DNA of 64,000 nucleotides. It comes from Angiostrongylus vasorum (lineage: Eukaryota; Nematoda; Chromadorea; Rhabditida; Metastrongylidae). The translations under genes were made by a program, and so were the position numbers. A model generated the notes under the pieces. It saw nothing but the letters and a program-made list of their open reading frames with translations. It made no database searches and was not told where the DNA came from. How positions within the stretch are numbered: position 1 is the stretch's first letter; each line of letters opens with the position of its first letter. Shown here piece by piece: positions 22,840 to 33,949 of the stretch. The DNA is taken from assembly GCA_018806985.1 (NCBI GenBank), contig JADANN010000391.1, forward strand, positions 620,001 through 684,000, written 5' to 3'.

Positions 22840-23100
22840 AAGTGGCGCAGTGGTTACGATGCCGTGCAATAAACAAGAGGCGCCGTTTCCATCCAGCGCG
22901 ACACCAACGGAGTCCCTCATGCCTCCGGACTCGGAAAATCGGTATTAAGTTTGCCTGGTAAGCTTCATGCGGATCATGAGACCCAAGAACGCCAAAACGT
23001 GACTATCAAAAGATTATCGTTGAAAAATAACAATCGATTCTACTAGAATTTAATGACGTTCATAAGGGAGACCAAACATCCTAACTATCGAAAGCAAAAC
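22840..23100 (+). mobile_element. SINE-2-like copy in gene A intron 7
   Basis: The word AGTGGCGCAGTGGTTACGATG contains a perfect A-box pattern. A degenerate B box (TTTCCATCC) follows, then a body ending in AATTTAATGACGTTCATAAG. It lies in intron 7 of gene A on the antisense strand. Confidence 0.55.
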
Positions 23101-24004
23101 GCGAATTCCTAGACCTTTACGGGTAACAAAGGCGAGAGCACGGAATAGATGCTAGCACCTACACAACAAGTATAAAGGTTGATTACGTGAAAAAATTGTG
23201 GCGAAGGAGGAAAGTAGACCCTGTCCTACACCTGACAACAGGCCATTTTCATATAGAGTCTGGATGTAATGGAAATCTAAAAATCTTTACAAATATAAAA
23301 TGAGTTAAAATTGCGTCACGATGTCATATTCGTGTTCTGCAGATGAAATCATCCAGTAGAGCCCTTTGAACGTTAGCAAAGCAATAGCAACGGAGAATTG
23401 CCTTCCACCAAAGAAGGAATCCTTAGAAAGCTATAGAATGTACATCCAGAAACGCCTTACAGATCGAGTCTATTCTCTCAACACAACTATGCTCGAACAC
23501 AGATGGTACAGCAAACACTAAGTAAGTTGGTTAAGTTGAGTAACGAAGCCATGCATCACCCACCGTCCTCAACTGGACTCTTCGGTAACTACTTTTGTGG
23601 GCATTTAGACAGTTGCTAAGTAGAAAAATCCTTGAAAAGTTGGACTAATGGAAAATTTGCTCTAAGGCAAGCCCTATTTTTAGAAATTTGTAATTCCCCG
23701 TTCCTGGAATAAAGAAACAAACTTGTGATGTGTTGGGAAGAAAACGTTTTGATTCCAACAGGAATGGTTTTGATCAACGAAGCTGCTTTTGGACTGAATT
23801 ATAACATTTCAAAGTTGATCTGCAAAAAGGCAATTATATCTGCATCCGGATGCTGGAGTATTCCACTTGCCCCATCTACTACTTCGTCAACAATAATACA
23901 CCTTTCATATCGTTTGGAGCATGATAACCACCCTCCAACTTACGCTTTTATCAATACGAATTAATTTTATTCACTTGGCATTACCATAAAGGTCAAGTTG
24001 TCAC

Positions 24005-24709
24005 CTGGAAGTCAATGAGAGCTGCCATTTTCAGGTCGTCGCCATCTCTCTTCCACAGAATGTTCATTGACCACAAGTCACCATGACAGAGGACACGCCG
24101 CATACCTGAAGCACCGTAAGAAATCTAGCTGCATAGAATTGTTTCTCTTTCGTCACCACCAGAAATACGCATTTTCTTAAGCAGAATAACCTTCTACTAA
24201 ATAAAATAATTCCATTCAGGCGGTTTTAGCTCCATTAATGGCGTTCCACTCACCCACATTTCATCGGGTAATCTATTCGCCCATTCGAGATTCACCAAGA
24301 ACGGTAGAACTTTCTCTAGTCGACTAGTCTTTTCTGACAGACTATCTTGTTCGAATGAGTGGAAAATCTCCATCAAACCGTCGAGTAACTGTACAGATGT
24401 TCATTGCTCATAGAAAATAGTAGAGCACTTTATGAAAAATATAACGCTGATAAGCAGTACTAATTACGACCTCCTCCTTGAAAAAAGCTCCGTAAAGTTC
24501 AGTGAACGGTTTCTCGCTGAATTCGGCTTTTTCATCCGGAGTGAAATCGAGTGACATCGCTTCGAGAACAGCCTTCGCTCGTAAAATCTGTTTCACAGAT
24601 TTCGTCGTGAGATTTTCATAAATGTGCACCATTTTTAGATTATCCATATACTCCATAATGATATATCCCTTCACAGGATTGTTCTCAGAGAATCTTTTCA
24701 TGAAAAAAT
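24005..24709 (-). pseudogene. Gene A exons 5-7 (hinge and catalytic loop, frameshifted)
   Basis: Exon 5 (24709-24471) encodes FMKRFSENNPVKGYIIMEY and ends near KEE. Exon 6 (24388-24254) begins LLDGLMEIFHSFEQ. Exon 7 (24105-24005) contains the HGDLWSMNIL catalytic loop. Compared with gene B, exon 5 has lost one base in a T run right after the acceptor, and exon 6 has gained TG immediately before the donor. Both changes touch splice-proximal bases, so a shifted splice site is the alternative to loss of function. Confidence 0.7.
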
Positions 24710-24894
24710 CTGGAAGGTAATTAACAGCTGCAAATTTCACATCAATGCAGGGAATAAAGAAGCTTGACTACTAATAAATCACCGAACATTGGCTACGATT
24801 TATGCAAAAAAAAACCATAGAAACGATGAAATCAGAACGAAAAACCTTAATAAAAACTGATGGAACAAACACCACAGTATAAAGCTCTCTCTCT

Positions 24895-25150
24895 CTCGGC
24901 GTTGATCAACCCCTGCGCCGTTCATTCGACCTCATTGAGCATCGTTGGAGGTGAGTTAATGCATATCTGGCCTTTACAGTGACTCGTGGTAGCCTGCCGG
25001 TGTACCGAGCCAATGTTGCTACTCTTCCAGAGAAGTCTGGTACCAATTTGCCGACCCCGGACGGTTGGAAGGCTTGGTAAGCCATGGGCGCGGGATCGAT
25101 CACATGTGTGTGTGTAGCATGACGCCTCCGACCACTGCGACACACGCGCC
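24895..25150 (-). mobile_element. SINE-1 copy in gene A intron 4
   Basis: On the minus strand: head GTGTGTCGCAGTGGTCGGAG, B-box-like TGATCGATCCC, and body GGGGTCGGCAAATTGGTACC. It is complete and close to 45285-45575 in sequence. It lies between exons 4 and 5 of gene A and is absent from gene B. Confidence 0.7.
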
Positions 25151-28079
25151 CTTCACCACGTTATACTACACAAAATCTTTAGACTTGTTGAAAAAATGAA
25201 GTGCAAACCTTAGGTAAAGGAATTTTTCCTTCGGGTAAATTGAGCAAATGATTGTATACAGTCACTTCCGTGTTGTGACACTAAATGGACTAAGAAATGT
25301 AGCAAAACAGAAACGATATGATTTCAAGAGATCTCATTCTTTTATACTCACATGCTTCATGTGGTATTCAACTGTGGCCATCAATTCCGGATCGTTAAAT
25401 TTGTTATCGATCTTTTTCTCTTTTGAAATTTCGTTAGCGAATTGTTGCATGACCAGTTGGGTAAGAATCTAAATATTTAGAAGAAGAGATAGAACTGAGG
25501 GCTAAAGAAAGTACTGAACCTGGGTGCATTTCGAAGATATTCGTCTGGTAGATCCATTTGATTAAGATGAGTGATCTCAGTTGCCAGTGCGTAAAAATTT
25601 CGGCACTGTATGCCAATGGATTCCCCCATTGAGTTTCGAGCATCTGTTACCTCCTGTTACCTCCATGACTTCAGCATTTTTTCATCTCTGACTTCTCCAG
25701 ACATCTCAATGTATGCCTTCTACTTCTACTACGAATAATGGAATTTCTTTACTGCCCCTACCAGCTCATCGCAAAATAGAAGTTGGCTTATCAACCATAT
25801 TTGTTGACCGTGTGCCTTGATTACGAAATGCGCGCTGTCGCACGCTACGGACCGTACTTATTGATTTCAATGTACAGACTTTTTCCTGATTACTTTTTCC
25901 AAACAGAGCTTTTTGCCACTTGAAGTCAATCGTTATCTTTTCGATCACGGACACTGCGCTGAGCGCTGCTCGGGAAAAGCCCTCTTTTACAATTGAAGAT
26001 ATAGCAAAGCCTTTTTCAAACCACTTCATTGTCCCGTAATTCAACAGACAATTAATTGTTATAGTCGCTGTTGTAAATCCCAGTTACTGTATGGAATTTC
26101 GGCATAAAACATCTCAAGATACACCCAATATGTCCTGAATTGGCACAGGCGCGATATAAATCAGGGATTCATTCGCTAGCATAGTAAGTCAACTATGAAA
26201 AATTTCGGTTAATTCAGGATTCACATCATAGTTGATTTGAAAACTTGGTGTTTCATGGATATCTTTAATAAAATGCAGTAAAGGGTGACATATTAAGGCG
26301 ATTATGCTTGTGTTATTTCTTGAGCGTCGGTAGACCACTAACTAACCTTTGTGGACGATAAAGACAAACTTAGGTCGTTGGTGTGCGTGCTCCAGTCTCT
26401 CGATGGTTGACGAGATTATAAGTGATGTACTTGAAGCACTTAGCTAATATACCGTAGTATTAACCTTGGTAATTTAATCGCTTCAAATATTCCTTAGTTG
26501 TACAGTTTGTTAACTTCAAACTGGAATCGAATCAATTTTCTCCCAATCTTTCCCATTGCTTTTACTGTTCACTGGTAGAACCGCCAGCCTCAAGCTCTTG
26601 TAGCATCTGCCCATTTAACAGTATCAACGACGGGATAAACTACAAGAGAAGAAATTTGAGAAACGAACAACCAACAGAAAGGGAGCAGGAGCAGGTCGAC
26701 AATCACCGAAGCATTGTAAATTCCAACAAGTTTTTATCTCATTGCTTATAAAACAATATATAGTTTTGCGGACGTTTCCATCATAATCCATTGAGGAATT
26801 CATTTATGGCTTTTTTCCCAAGAACGGAAATCCAGTTTCAGAGACTTCGTTAAAAATTAACGGATTAGGCTCTCTAACTACCTTCACTACGAATTTTTCC
26901 GGAAGTTCTTTGTCTTTACGCTGCCAGTCAGGATCAACGAGTGCGATTATCGACATGAAGCCCTGGAAATAGCGAGATTATTCCAGCTACAGCAGTTTGT
27001 ACCTTTTATTTCGTTGACTGCTAGGACAAAATTGGATCCTTATGTGATTTCAGAATTGGATTTTCTCACACTGCATATGCTCTTCTTAGGCGTTCAGATC
27101 GAATAATGATATTGCAGCGTTTCCATGGTTATCTTCATCCGTTGTCTGGTGTAAGTAGGTAATAAAAGAACATAAGGAAATTTCTCGAACTTGATGGATT
27201 CCTTGTGAGTGCACACAGTACTGTCTAAGTTTTCGTGTTTCTACTGCTTTATGTTTAAGGTATGATTTTCTAATATTCGTATTTTAGTAAAATATAGACG
27301 TAGATAATGGAATATGGAGCCAGTTAGTCGCGAAGCAATGCGGCGCGCTTCATGGCAGCGGATATCTTGTCTAAACTCTAATCAATAAGTCTACGTAGTT
27401 GTCTTCAGAGGAGTATGAGATCCCGATCTTCATCAGTTTGGTGGAAAGCTTACCAGTAGCGTATACAATTCGGAGGACAGTGATAAGCTATCTATTAGTG
27501 CACCATGCCTATACCCTGAAGTCCGAAGAACTACACATGACCATGCATCACTCGTATAAACTAGAAATAAGCAACCTGATACCAGAGATTTCTCAGTGTC
27601 TGCCAAGAAAACAGAATTTACGGATCAGGCTTGGCACGCGACAAACACGGATGGAAACTTTGTTGAAAAGCCTTGAGTCGCTGTATTGTAGAACAGGTGG
27701 TGACATACTAATTGGTAACTGGTGAAACAATCTCGCAAGCGTTGCACCTGGTATGGTAATTTTGTGAAAAATCGGGAAAAACTCGTTAAAATCAGGGCAA
27801 ATATATTCGTTCAAGTAGCACCAAGTGTGAATATACACTATTATAGTGTACTAGCAATTTTCATCCAGAGCGGCGACCCGTCCCGATCAAGGTGACGTCT
27901 TCGAGTGTTGTCCACTGAACTTCCCTCTTCATGGACGCAATGCTACTCTCATTTCTGCACATCAGTTGTAAACTCTACCCGCCACCCGGTCGGTCTATCT
28001 GTTACACTACCAATAATTTTCTTTGCGTATCAAAGACTTGGTAGTTTTTAATGGTCCAGACAATAAATGCTTTTCGTTG

Positions 28080-28300
28080 AATCATTTCGACAAAAACAGT
28101 CCTGTATAAAAGAACACTGCCTTCTGATGTTACCTCATTCCAGCGATGTTCCACTGAAGAAGATCTAACTCGATACGACAGTGACGACACAACATCGAGA
28201 GTGCGAAGGACTGTGGGGATCGACTCGGATCATCGGTTCCGAGAAAGGCAAAGACATCGAAACGTTATACAGACGAATATTTAGTAATAACCTCGTGTTA
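28080..28300. repeat. R4 element in gene A intron 1
   Basis: Includes GTTCCACTGAAGAAGATC and ends GACTCGGATCATCGGTTCCG followed by GACATCGAAACGTTATAC. Same right-end words as 14.8 kb and 56.7 kb. Confidence 0.5.
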
Positions 28301-28374
28301 CCTTATCAGTTTAACGAAGTGCTATAAATCCTTGCTTACTGTTGTGTACGTCGTTCTTATCTTAAGTCATATTG

Positions 28375-28605
28375 ACGGGTGCTTGCTGATGGCACTGATC
28401 GATAGAATTAGCTGAGAGAGACGAAACGAAGGACCAGCATGGTGTGGTGGTGAACGCGTTAGCCCCGGCAAGGGTAATAGCGCGTTTGTTCCCACGCGCA
28501 GACATCTGCGGTCCGGAGTTTTGCAAATATCTCAGCAAGGTTGTGGTTGTATTTCGCTTAGTACCTTGCCGTAAAAACTGTAGTAGGCAGAAAAAAAGTG
28601 CGTAA
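28375..28605 (+). mobile_element. R1 element next to the gene A exon 1 donor
   Basis: This single R1 unit carries GTGTGGTGGTGAACGCGTTA and GCAAATATCTCAGC and has an A-rich end near 28595-28605. The exon 1 donor of gene A begins at 28622, so little ancestral intron sequence is left between them. Confidence 0.75.
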
Positions 28606-28622
28606 CGTTAAAATTGGCTCAC

Positions 28623-28763
28623 ATTGCAATCACTGATGTTTTTCGCGGATTTATTCGGTCCGAACGAGGCGGCGGTGTGAAATTCTCTTTGCATATCTGC
28701 TTCGATATCCTCCCAGGTGACGTGTGTTTGGAAAAGTCCATCAGCAGGTGTGTAGATATTCAT
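28623..28763 (-). CDS. Gene A exon 1
   Basis: These are 47 codons from ATG at 28763, reading MNIYTPADGLFQTHVTWEDIE and then FGPNK, with donor GTGAGC at 28622. The sequence is intact and collinear with the gene B and C start exons. An R1 repeat ends about 10-25 bp downstream of this donor. The AG one base before the ATG is preserved (TTCACAG then G). Confidence 0.75.
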
Positions 28764-29423
28764 CCTGTGAAGTATATACACATTTCACAGACAGGGAAAG
28801 GTGTGGTCACACGACAATACTGTTACAACGAATCAATTGGTCTGCGATAGATCTACTTAGATTGGAAGACTTGCTTTTCAGATGTTGTTTTCCAGATAGT
28901 GTGCCGAAAGCATTATGTGTTAAGCGTGTCAACATGATCGCTTTCCAGCTATTGTTACCGTGCTTACGAAGCATTATATCCGTGGCAAGATGGCCCGCCA
29001 CATGCTCTCTAGAAGGAATGAAGCTTTGACGACTCCCATTAATGTGCAGGGATTTCTACGAATCAACTTTCACAGTTATCATGTCTTCAGAGACATTTTG
29101 ACTGACCCCCACTAGTTAGTTTCATGAAGCCTTTCCTTTCCACTTGTAAAACAGTGAATGGCTATGGAGACGACGACTGTAAATCAAAGTTTTTAGAAAA
29201 CTGAGGACCATGACCTTTCTAGCTGACGGCAAATTTCAGTGTAAATGACTTGAATATTTCATCAATGCATCAACTACGAGCAGAACACCGTTACCACGAT
29301 TTTTCGTCACGCACATAATGGATGTTCGTCGCAATGTGGTAAGTGAATTGTGACAACCAGTCACTTATATACTTGAAACAGCATCGCTGCCATATTTCTC
29401 TTAGAAAAAGGTATTGTTAATAG

Positions 29424-29783
29424 TTGCAACACTTATGCTTCACACACATTTGTTCGCCAACGGATTTATCCCGTGTACCCAGAGATGGATCATCGACTGA
29501 TCCTCAGCATTCTTTCTGCCGCCATCAAATCTGGAAAATTTCCCTCGATCCACATAGTAGGAACAATGTCCTGGTTTCATTATCTAAAGAGTCATGGGAA
29601 AACTACACTCTGCCAGCGTTCCGCACTCAATGGGAAAGGAAGAAGACAGGCTTTCAAGATCTAGAAGAGGACATGAACACCACCGTGACCATCTCTATGG
29701 ATTTTGGTGGCAACAGGAAAACACGAATGCAAAATTTAAAGCTCGTTCACAAGAAATTGAAACGATATCATAATAATACTTAG
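29424..29783 (+). other. Unidentified 119-codon ORF
   Basis: Open from 29424 with PTDLSRVPRDGSSTDPQ, LPAFRTQWERKKTGFQDLEE and a lysine-rich C-terminus. I do not recognise a family. It begins about 660 bp upstream of gene A's start and runs away from it. The later part is charged and could be an exon or an old element. No second copy was noticed in the window. Chance is possible. Confidence 0.2.
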
Positions 29784-29929
29784 GCAGGTCATCTTCTCTC
29801 AAATATTTGGAGAACTTCAAAAAAGTGGAAAGAAAGTGTTAGTGACAAGCAGAAGTCAACAGCTGATAGGCCTACAATGATATAAAAACTGCATCCGAAG
29901 CAAAACAGTGTTATCACCAGCTAGCAACT

Positions 29930-31690
29930 GGCGCTATGACAATAAGTACACCTCGAAGTGTGTTTTTTTTCCATAGGAAAGGTCTATTCCATCGCGTAAA
30001 ACTTTGAAACGCGCTATTGTTTAGAGGGATAAACACCGCAGTATCAACTGGCTACGCCACACAACTTGCTGAATTTTCCACTTCAGATTGTCTTAGGAGT
30101 TTGTAAAGTGTGAGAGCAGATGATAGTAATAGTCGCGAAAATGCAACTCAGTGTAACAGGCATTTTCTTCGTCTTTCCGAGTCCGTAGAAACAACAGAAT
30201 TTCACAACGCTTAGTACAGAAAGTTTGTCTACACGATCTACTTGCAGCATTGCCAGCTACAATTTCTTTGTGCATTTTTTCTAGTCTTAAGATGGTTACA
30301 ATTGTAAAAAATCAGTACCATTATCAGCTCAAATACGCTTGTCCTGTTTGTACTATCAGGAATGGAGAAGCTTAGTCAGGACATAAAACATCATGTAACA
30401 CTCCTAGTGAAAGATAACACTTCACCTGATGCCACAGAAAGAAACTCTCACGCTTTGGAAAGGTGCGTAAATCCCATTGCGTAAAAACTTTGTAGCGCGC
30501 TATTGTAGCGTTTAACCAAACACGAGCCATGTAACTTGCTGAATTTTTTACCTCAGATTATCTTAGGGGTTTAAAACAGGTGGTTAAGAAATTTAATAAC
30601 AGAAACAATACAATAGCATACTACTACATACTACTACATGCGATACTTTAACAATAACGAAAACGCTGTTACCCTGCCGAGGGCTAACGCGTTAACAGTA
30701 AATAGAAAAACTAGTTGAGAGGCAGGCGAAACGAAGGACCTGCATGGTGTGGTGGTGAACGCGTTAGCCCCGGAAAGGGTAATATCACGTTCGTTCCTCA
30801 CCGAAGACACCTGTGGTGGGAAGTTTTGCAAAAAATCTCGGCATCATTAATGTTACCACCATTTAGCGATTGGCACAAGAATAATAAATAAACCTTCAAG
30901 GGTGTTTTCCTCCATCGAAAGTGGTCTATTGCCATGAGCGCAAACATTGATGCGAGCTACTGAAGAATGGTTTAATCATGGTACGTCAGCATAGGCCATG
31001 TAACTTAGTAAATTTTTACGTCAGATTGTCTTAAGAATTTTAAAAGTATGAGGATAAATGACAATGAAAAAAATGCTATTCTGAAAGCAGGCGACATTTT
31101 CCTCGTCTTTGCGATTCCTTAAAGGCAACAGAACTTCATAACACTTGGAACAGAATGGCTGTCTACCTAATATTATTTATAGCAAAGCTTCTTCTATATT
31201 AAATTTGCCTGCATCATTGCTATCTCCAATTTTTTGTGGACTTGCTATTATTCTTATGATGATGTTACTATTCAGTCTTGTTATTATCCATATAAAAGGC
31301 TTAAGTTCTAAAGCATGAGATTCACAGAGCCAAACATACGACAAAGAAGTTCATTGTAGCAGCGTAGCACAGCAAAATGTTCTGTTTAAGTGATAAACTC
31401 TTCAAATTTATGAGTGTTCATGCCTTTATAAAGCAACCAATGGACTCGTTTTGGTTATCGTTTTCTTCGAGTATCTTCTTGACAAAAAAAAAGGAAAAAA
31501 AAGAAAAGTTGAGCATAGTTACAACTGTGAAAATTCAGTGTCACTCTTAGCTGTAAGCTGCCTGTCTTGTTTGTACAATCAACAATCAAGAAACTTGAGT
31601 CAGGACTGAAAACGCGACGCCACCCTCATAGTGATGGGCAACAATCGACTTGGTGTGACAGAAACTGCCACGCTTCAGAGATGTGAGTTT
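29930..31690. repeat. Diverged tandem duplication in the gene A upstream region
   Basis: Unit 1 (29930-30465) and unit 3 (30880-31690) share ordered words: the GTGTTTT(T)CC...TCCAT start, AACTTGCTGAATTTT / AACTTAGTAAATTTTT, CAGATTGTCTTA, TTCGTCTTT, CAGTCAGGAC / GAGTCAGGACTGAA and a CCACGCTT end. A short unit 2 (30466-30600) carries the first part only. R1 (30650-30860) sits between. No open frame is conserved among the units. Confidence 0.6.
30650..30860 (+). mobile_element. R1 element
   Basis: R1 core words are present (GTGTGGTGGTGAACGCGTTA, TCGTTCCTCACCG). The 5' end is rearranged: a short reversed piece precedes it at 30640-30690. It interrupts the second unit of the tandem duplication 29930-31690. 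Confidence 0.7.
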
Positions 31691-31699
31691 AAAGACGAG

Positions 31700-32865
31700 C
31701 CATAAAGAGGGCAAACAATAATATTAATTTACAAACTGGCCGTCATTGAATCTCGGTGGTAAAATAATCAATGGAATAAATAATCAAATAATAGTAACAA
31801 CGTCGAAACGTTTAGCAAAAGTCTTACATGGGCGAGGAATGTGCCTGGCCCGGGTCAATACATCAACCTGAGGGCATAGCGCGATGTCAAGCATGATCAC
31901 AAGCCATTCCTCTTTGCAGCTGATATTTGGATTTTTTAAAAATTTGTCCAAAATGTTCCAAAAGTTCTGTTGCTAATGTTCTGGATTTCTGTGCAAGGAT
32001 AGTGACTTTTACTTTCGAAAGCTCTCCAATGGTCACTGGGTTCTATACGCGCCTAATTGCAAATTTGAATTCACTTTTAAATTGACCGACTCGCTATTCC
32101 TTTATACGGATGCAGATCGCCAACGTATTCGCACCCAAACGTTTTATAAGAGATTAGATACACCGTACCTCAACCCATGCAATCGCCTTCTCTGCAGTTA
32201 GGGGCATATCATGCTGTTTTCCTTTGTGTATGGGTGGTTACAAACTAACTGGCGTCTTAGAGTGCTCTGTTGCCTTTCAATCACTTTACCGAATTCTCTA
32301 AACCGGCTTTTGTTAAGCTACGTTTTACAGCTACAATTATCTTTTTTTGAAATGAATGGCAGGATAAACGCGACCCCTATTATCGCTAGAGTAGTCGCTT
32401 CCGGAGCTTAGGTTTTTCTCTACACCTACCCCCGTAATTTAGCAGCCATTGGAAAAGGCGAAATGCCTACTTGCCGCGAAAATGGATTGGATTCCTCTTT
32501 CTGGTCCCTTCCTCAACGCATGTTGATGGCTGTTCGAAACATGTTCCTTGCACGTGCCATTTTTGTGTGAGTAGTGAGAGGAAATCTGCGTGAACCAGAT
32601 TTTTGCACATTTCCCTTGCATTTTCGGACTAAACTTTCGAAATCCTTAACCACTATCGCGAAAGAAATTGTAGCTCCAACCTTACAGCTGCGCAAAAATG
32701 TTGTATGCGTCGGGTTCGAAAACTATTAAAGTCAAAAACTATTGCGCTACCACTTAGTGATAAGAGGTGAGGGCTAGCAGTGATTTCTGGTCGGCTGGAC
32801 GTTTACCTGACGGAGAAACATCCTGAACACCCTTCGATTACTCGCGTAATATGAAAAAGAAATTC
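31700..32865. other. Intergenic, nothing recognised
   Basis: Longest frame 66 codons. A short R4-like word (ACGTCGAAACGTTTAGC) is at about 31800. The region leads into the Penelope-like fragment. Confidence 0.45.
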
Positions 32866-32869
32866 AAGG

Positions 32870-33390
32870 GCCGATATCAAAAACTGAACAACTAATAGGT
32901 CAAAGTGGCAAATGTTTCGCAACTGAAAATTGAGTCATCTCCCGTCTTGTGCTTACTTATCAAAACTCATAAATTATAATCTATGGATTATCTGGCGTCT
33001 AACGACCCTTCATCCTTCAAGGATAGCCCATTATCAGTAGTGTTGACGGGCTCACTAACAGAATAGCTTGGTTTATAAACCAAATCCTCATCTAATTGTT
33101 TGAGCACATACCAGCCCATCTCATGAATACTCAAATGTTGCTAGATCGTGGAGTCCTTCGATGTTACCACCCTTTACCATAACGTGTCGAAAGACTTCGC
33201 AAAGAAAGTCATCCGCGAGCTTCTTGTGCAACACGAAGGATCAACAAACAAGTATTGCTTTATTCAGCTGCTGATGACCCTCTTAGAACCAGTTAAAGAC
33301 TACGCACAAATTAGACGGTTAGGAGAGACAGTGACTTACACGTATCCTTGCCAATGCAAGAAATATGGTGGACTAAAAGGAACGATATAG
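32870..33390 (+). mobile_element. Penelope-like element, reverse transcriptase fragment
   Basis: Frame pieces read LLIKTHK, then DPSSFK, and then an open frame 33148-33390: ESFDVTTLYHNVSKDFAKKV and LLMTLL, ending at the QIRRLGE region. The order KTHK, DPSSFK, FDVTxLYxNV is that of Penelope-like reverse transcriptases that I know from nematodes. Stops and frameshifts separate the first two motifs. No GIY-YIG endonuclease was found. An R1 pair truncates it on the right. Confidence 0.6.
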
Positions 33391-33880
33391 CGTCCTCCAA
33401 TAGGATAGTGATCCTTCCACGTTACATGCATAAAAAGTTTTTCAAAATGTTATCGAACAATTCTAATTATAAAACCGTAGTGTTGCTGAGATATTTGCAA
33501 AACTCCGAACCGCTTGAGTCTGCGGTGGGAAACGAACACGCTATTACCCTTTCCGGCTGCTGATATGTTCATCACCATACCGTTTAGCTTCACGTTTCCC
33601 TCAGCTATGTTGTTACCTACAGGTGATGCCAGCAATCACCCGTCAACAGAATTGATCTGGGAAGCGCAAATCGTCATTGAACCCAGTTCAGCGAAGCTGT
33701 GGTGTAAATCACAATGTAGTCGCTTTTACTCACTGTCTATTCTTTTTTTAATGGCAGTGTATTATGTGAGATATAAGTATAATGATGCTGGGATATTTGT
33801 AAAACTCCGGACCGCTGGTGTCTGTAGCGGCGAACGAATACGCCATTACCCTTTCCGAGGACGAAAGTGTGAGTATAGAA
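33370..33880 (-). mobile_element. R1 elements, two units in the same orientation
   Basis: Two R1 arms read on the minus strand, at about 33475-33665 and 33700-33880, joined by a spacer with the CAATCACCCGTCAACAG and CATTGAACCCAGTTCAGC words. The same spacer separates R1 arms at 6415-6470 and 38225-38290, so it belongs to the element. The flank 33370-33475 recurs at 11945-12055 and 49480-49590. Confidence 0.65.
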
Positions 33881-33949
33881 AGTGGTGTCATTGTGAAATT
33901 CACATATGGCCTGCGAATGACCTTATGTACTGAGTAGGAGCGCTCTGGC

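Larger units (their letters stand above)
21693..28763 (-). pseudogene. Gene A: CHK kinase-like (DUF1679) paralog with two frameshifts
   Basis: Nine exons match gene B one for one: 28763-28623, 26962-26882, 25468-25352, 25280-25209, 24709-24471, 24388-24254, 24105-24005, 22199-22038, 21896-21693 (stop TGA). Exons 1-4 and 7-9 equal gene B in length or keep the same phase. Exon 5 is 239 nt instead of 240: one base is missing just after its acceptor, and strict splicing runs into TGA at the fourth codon. Exon 6 is 135 nt instead of 133, with two extra bases just before its GTGAGT donor, which breaks the phase-1 junction. The catalytic HGDLWSMNIL and IDFQ remain. Exon 1 reads SDCN where B and C read GDGN. 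The exons are otherwise little decayed, so this is either a young pseudogene or a locus with assembly errors. I found no alternative acceptor that restores the frame. Confidence 0.75.
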
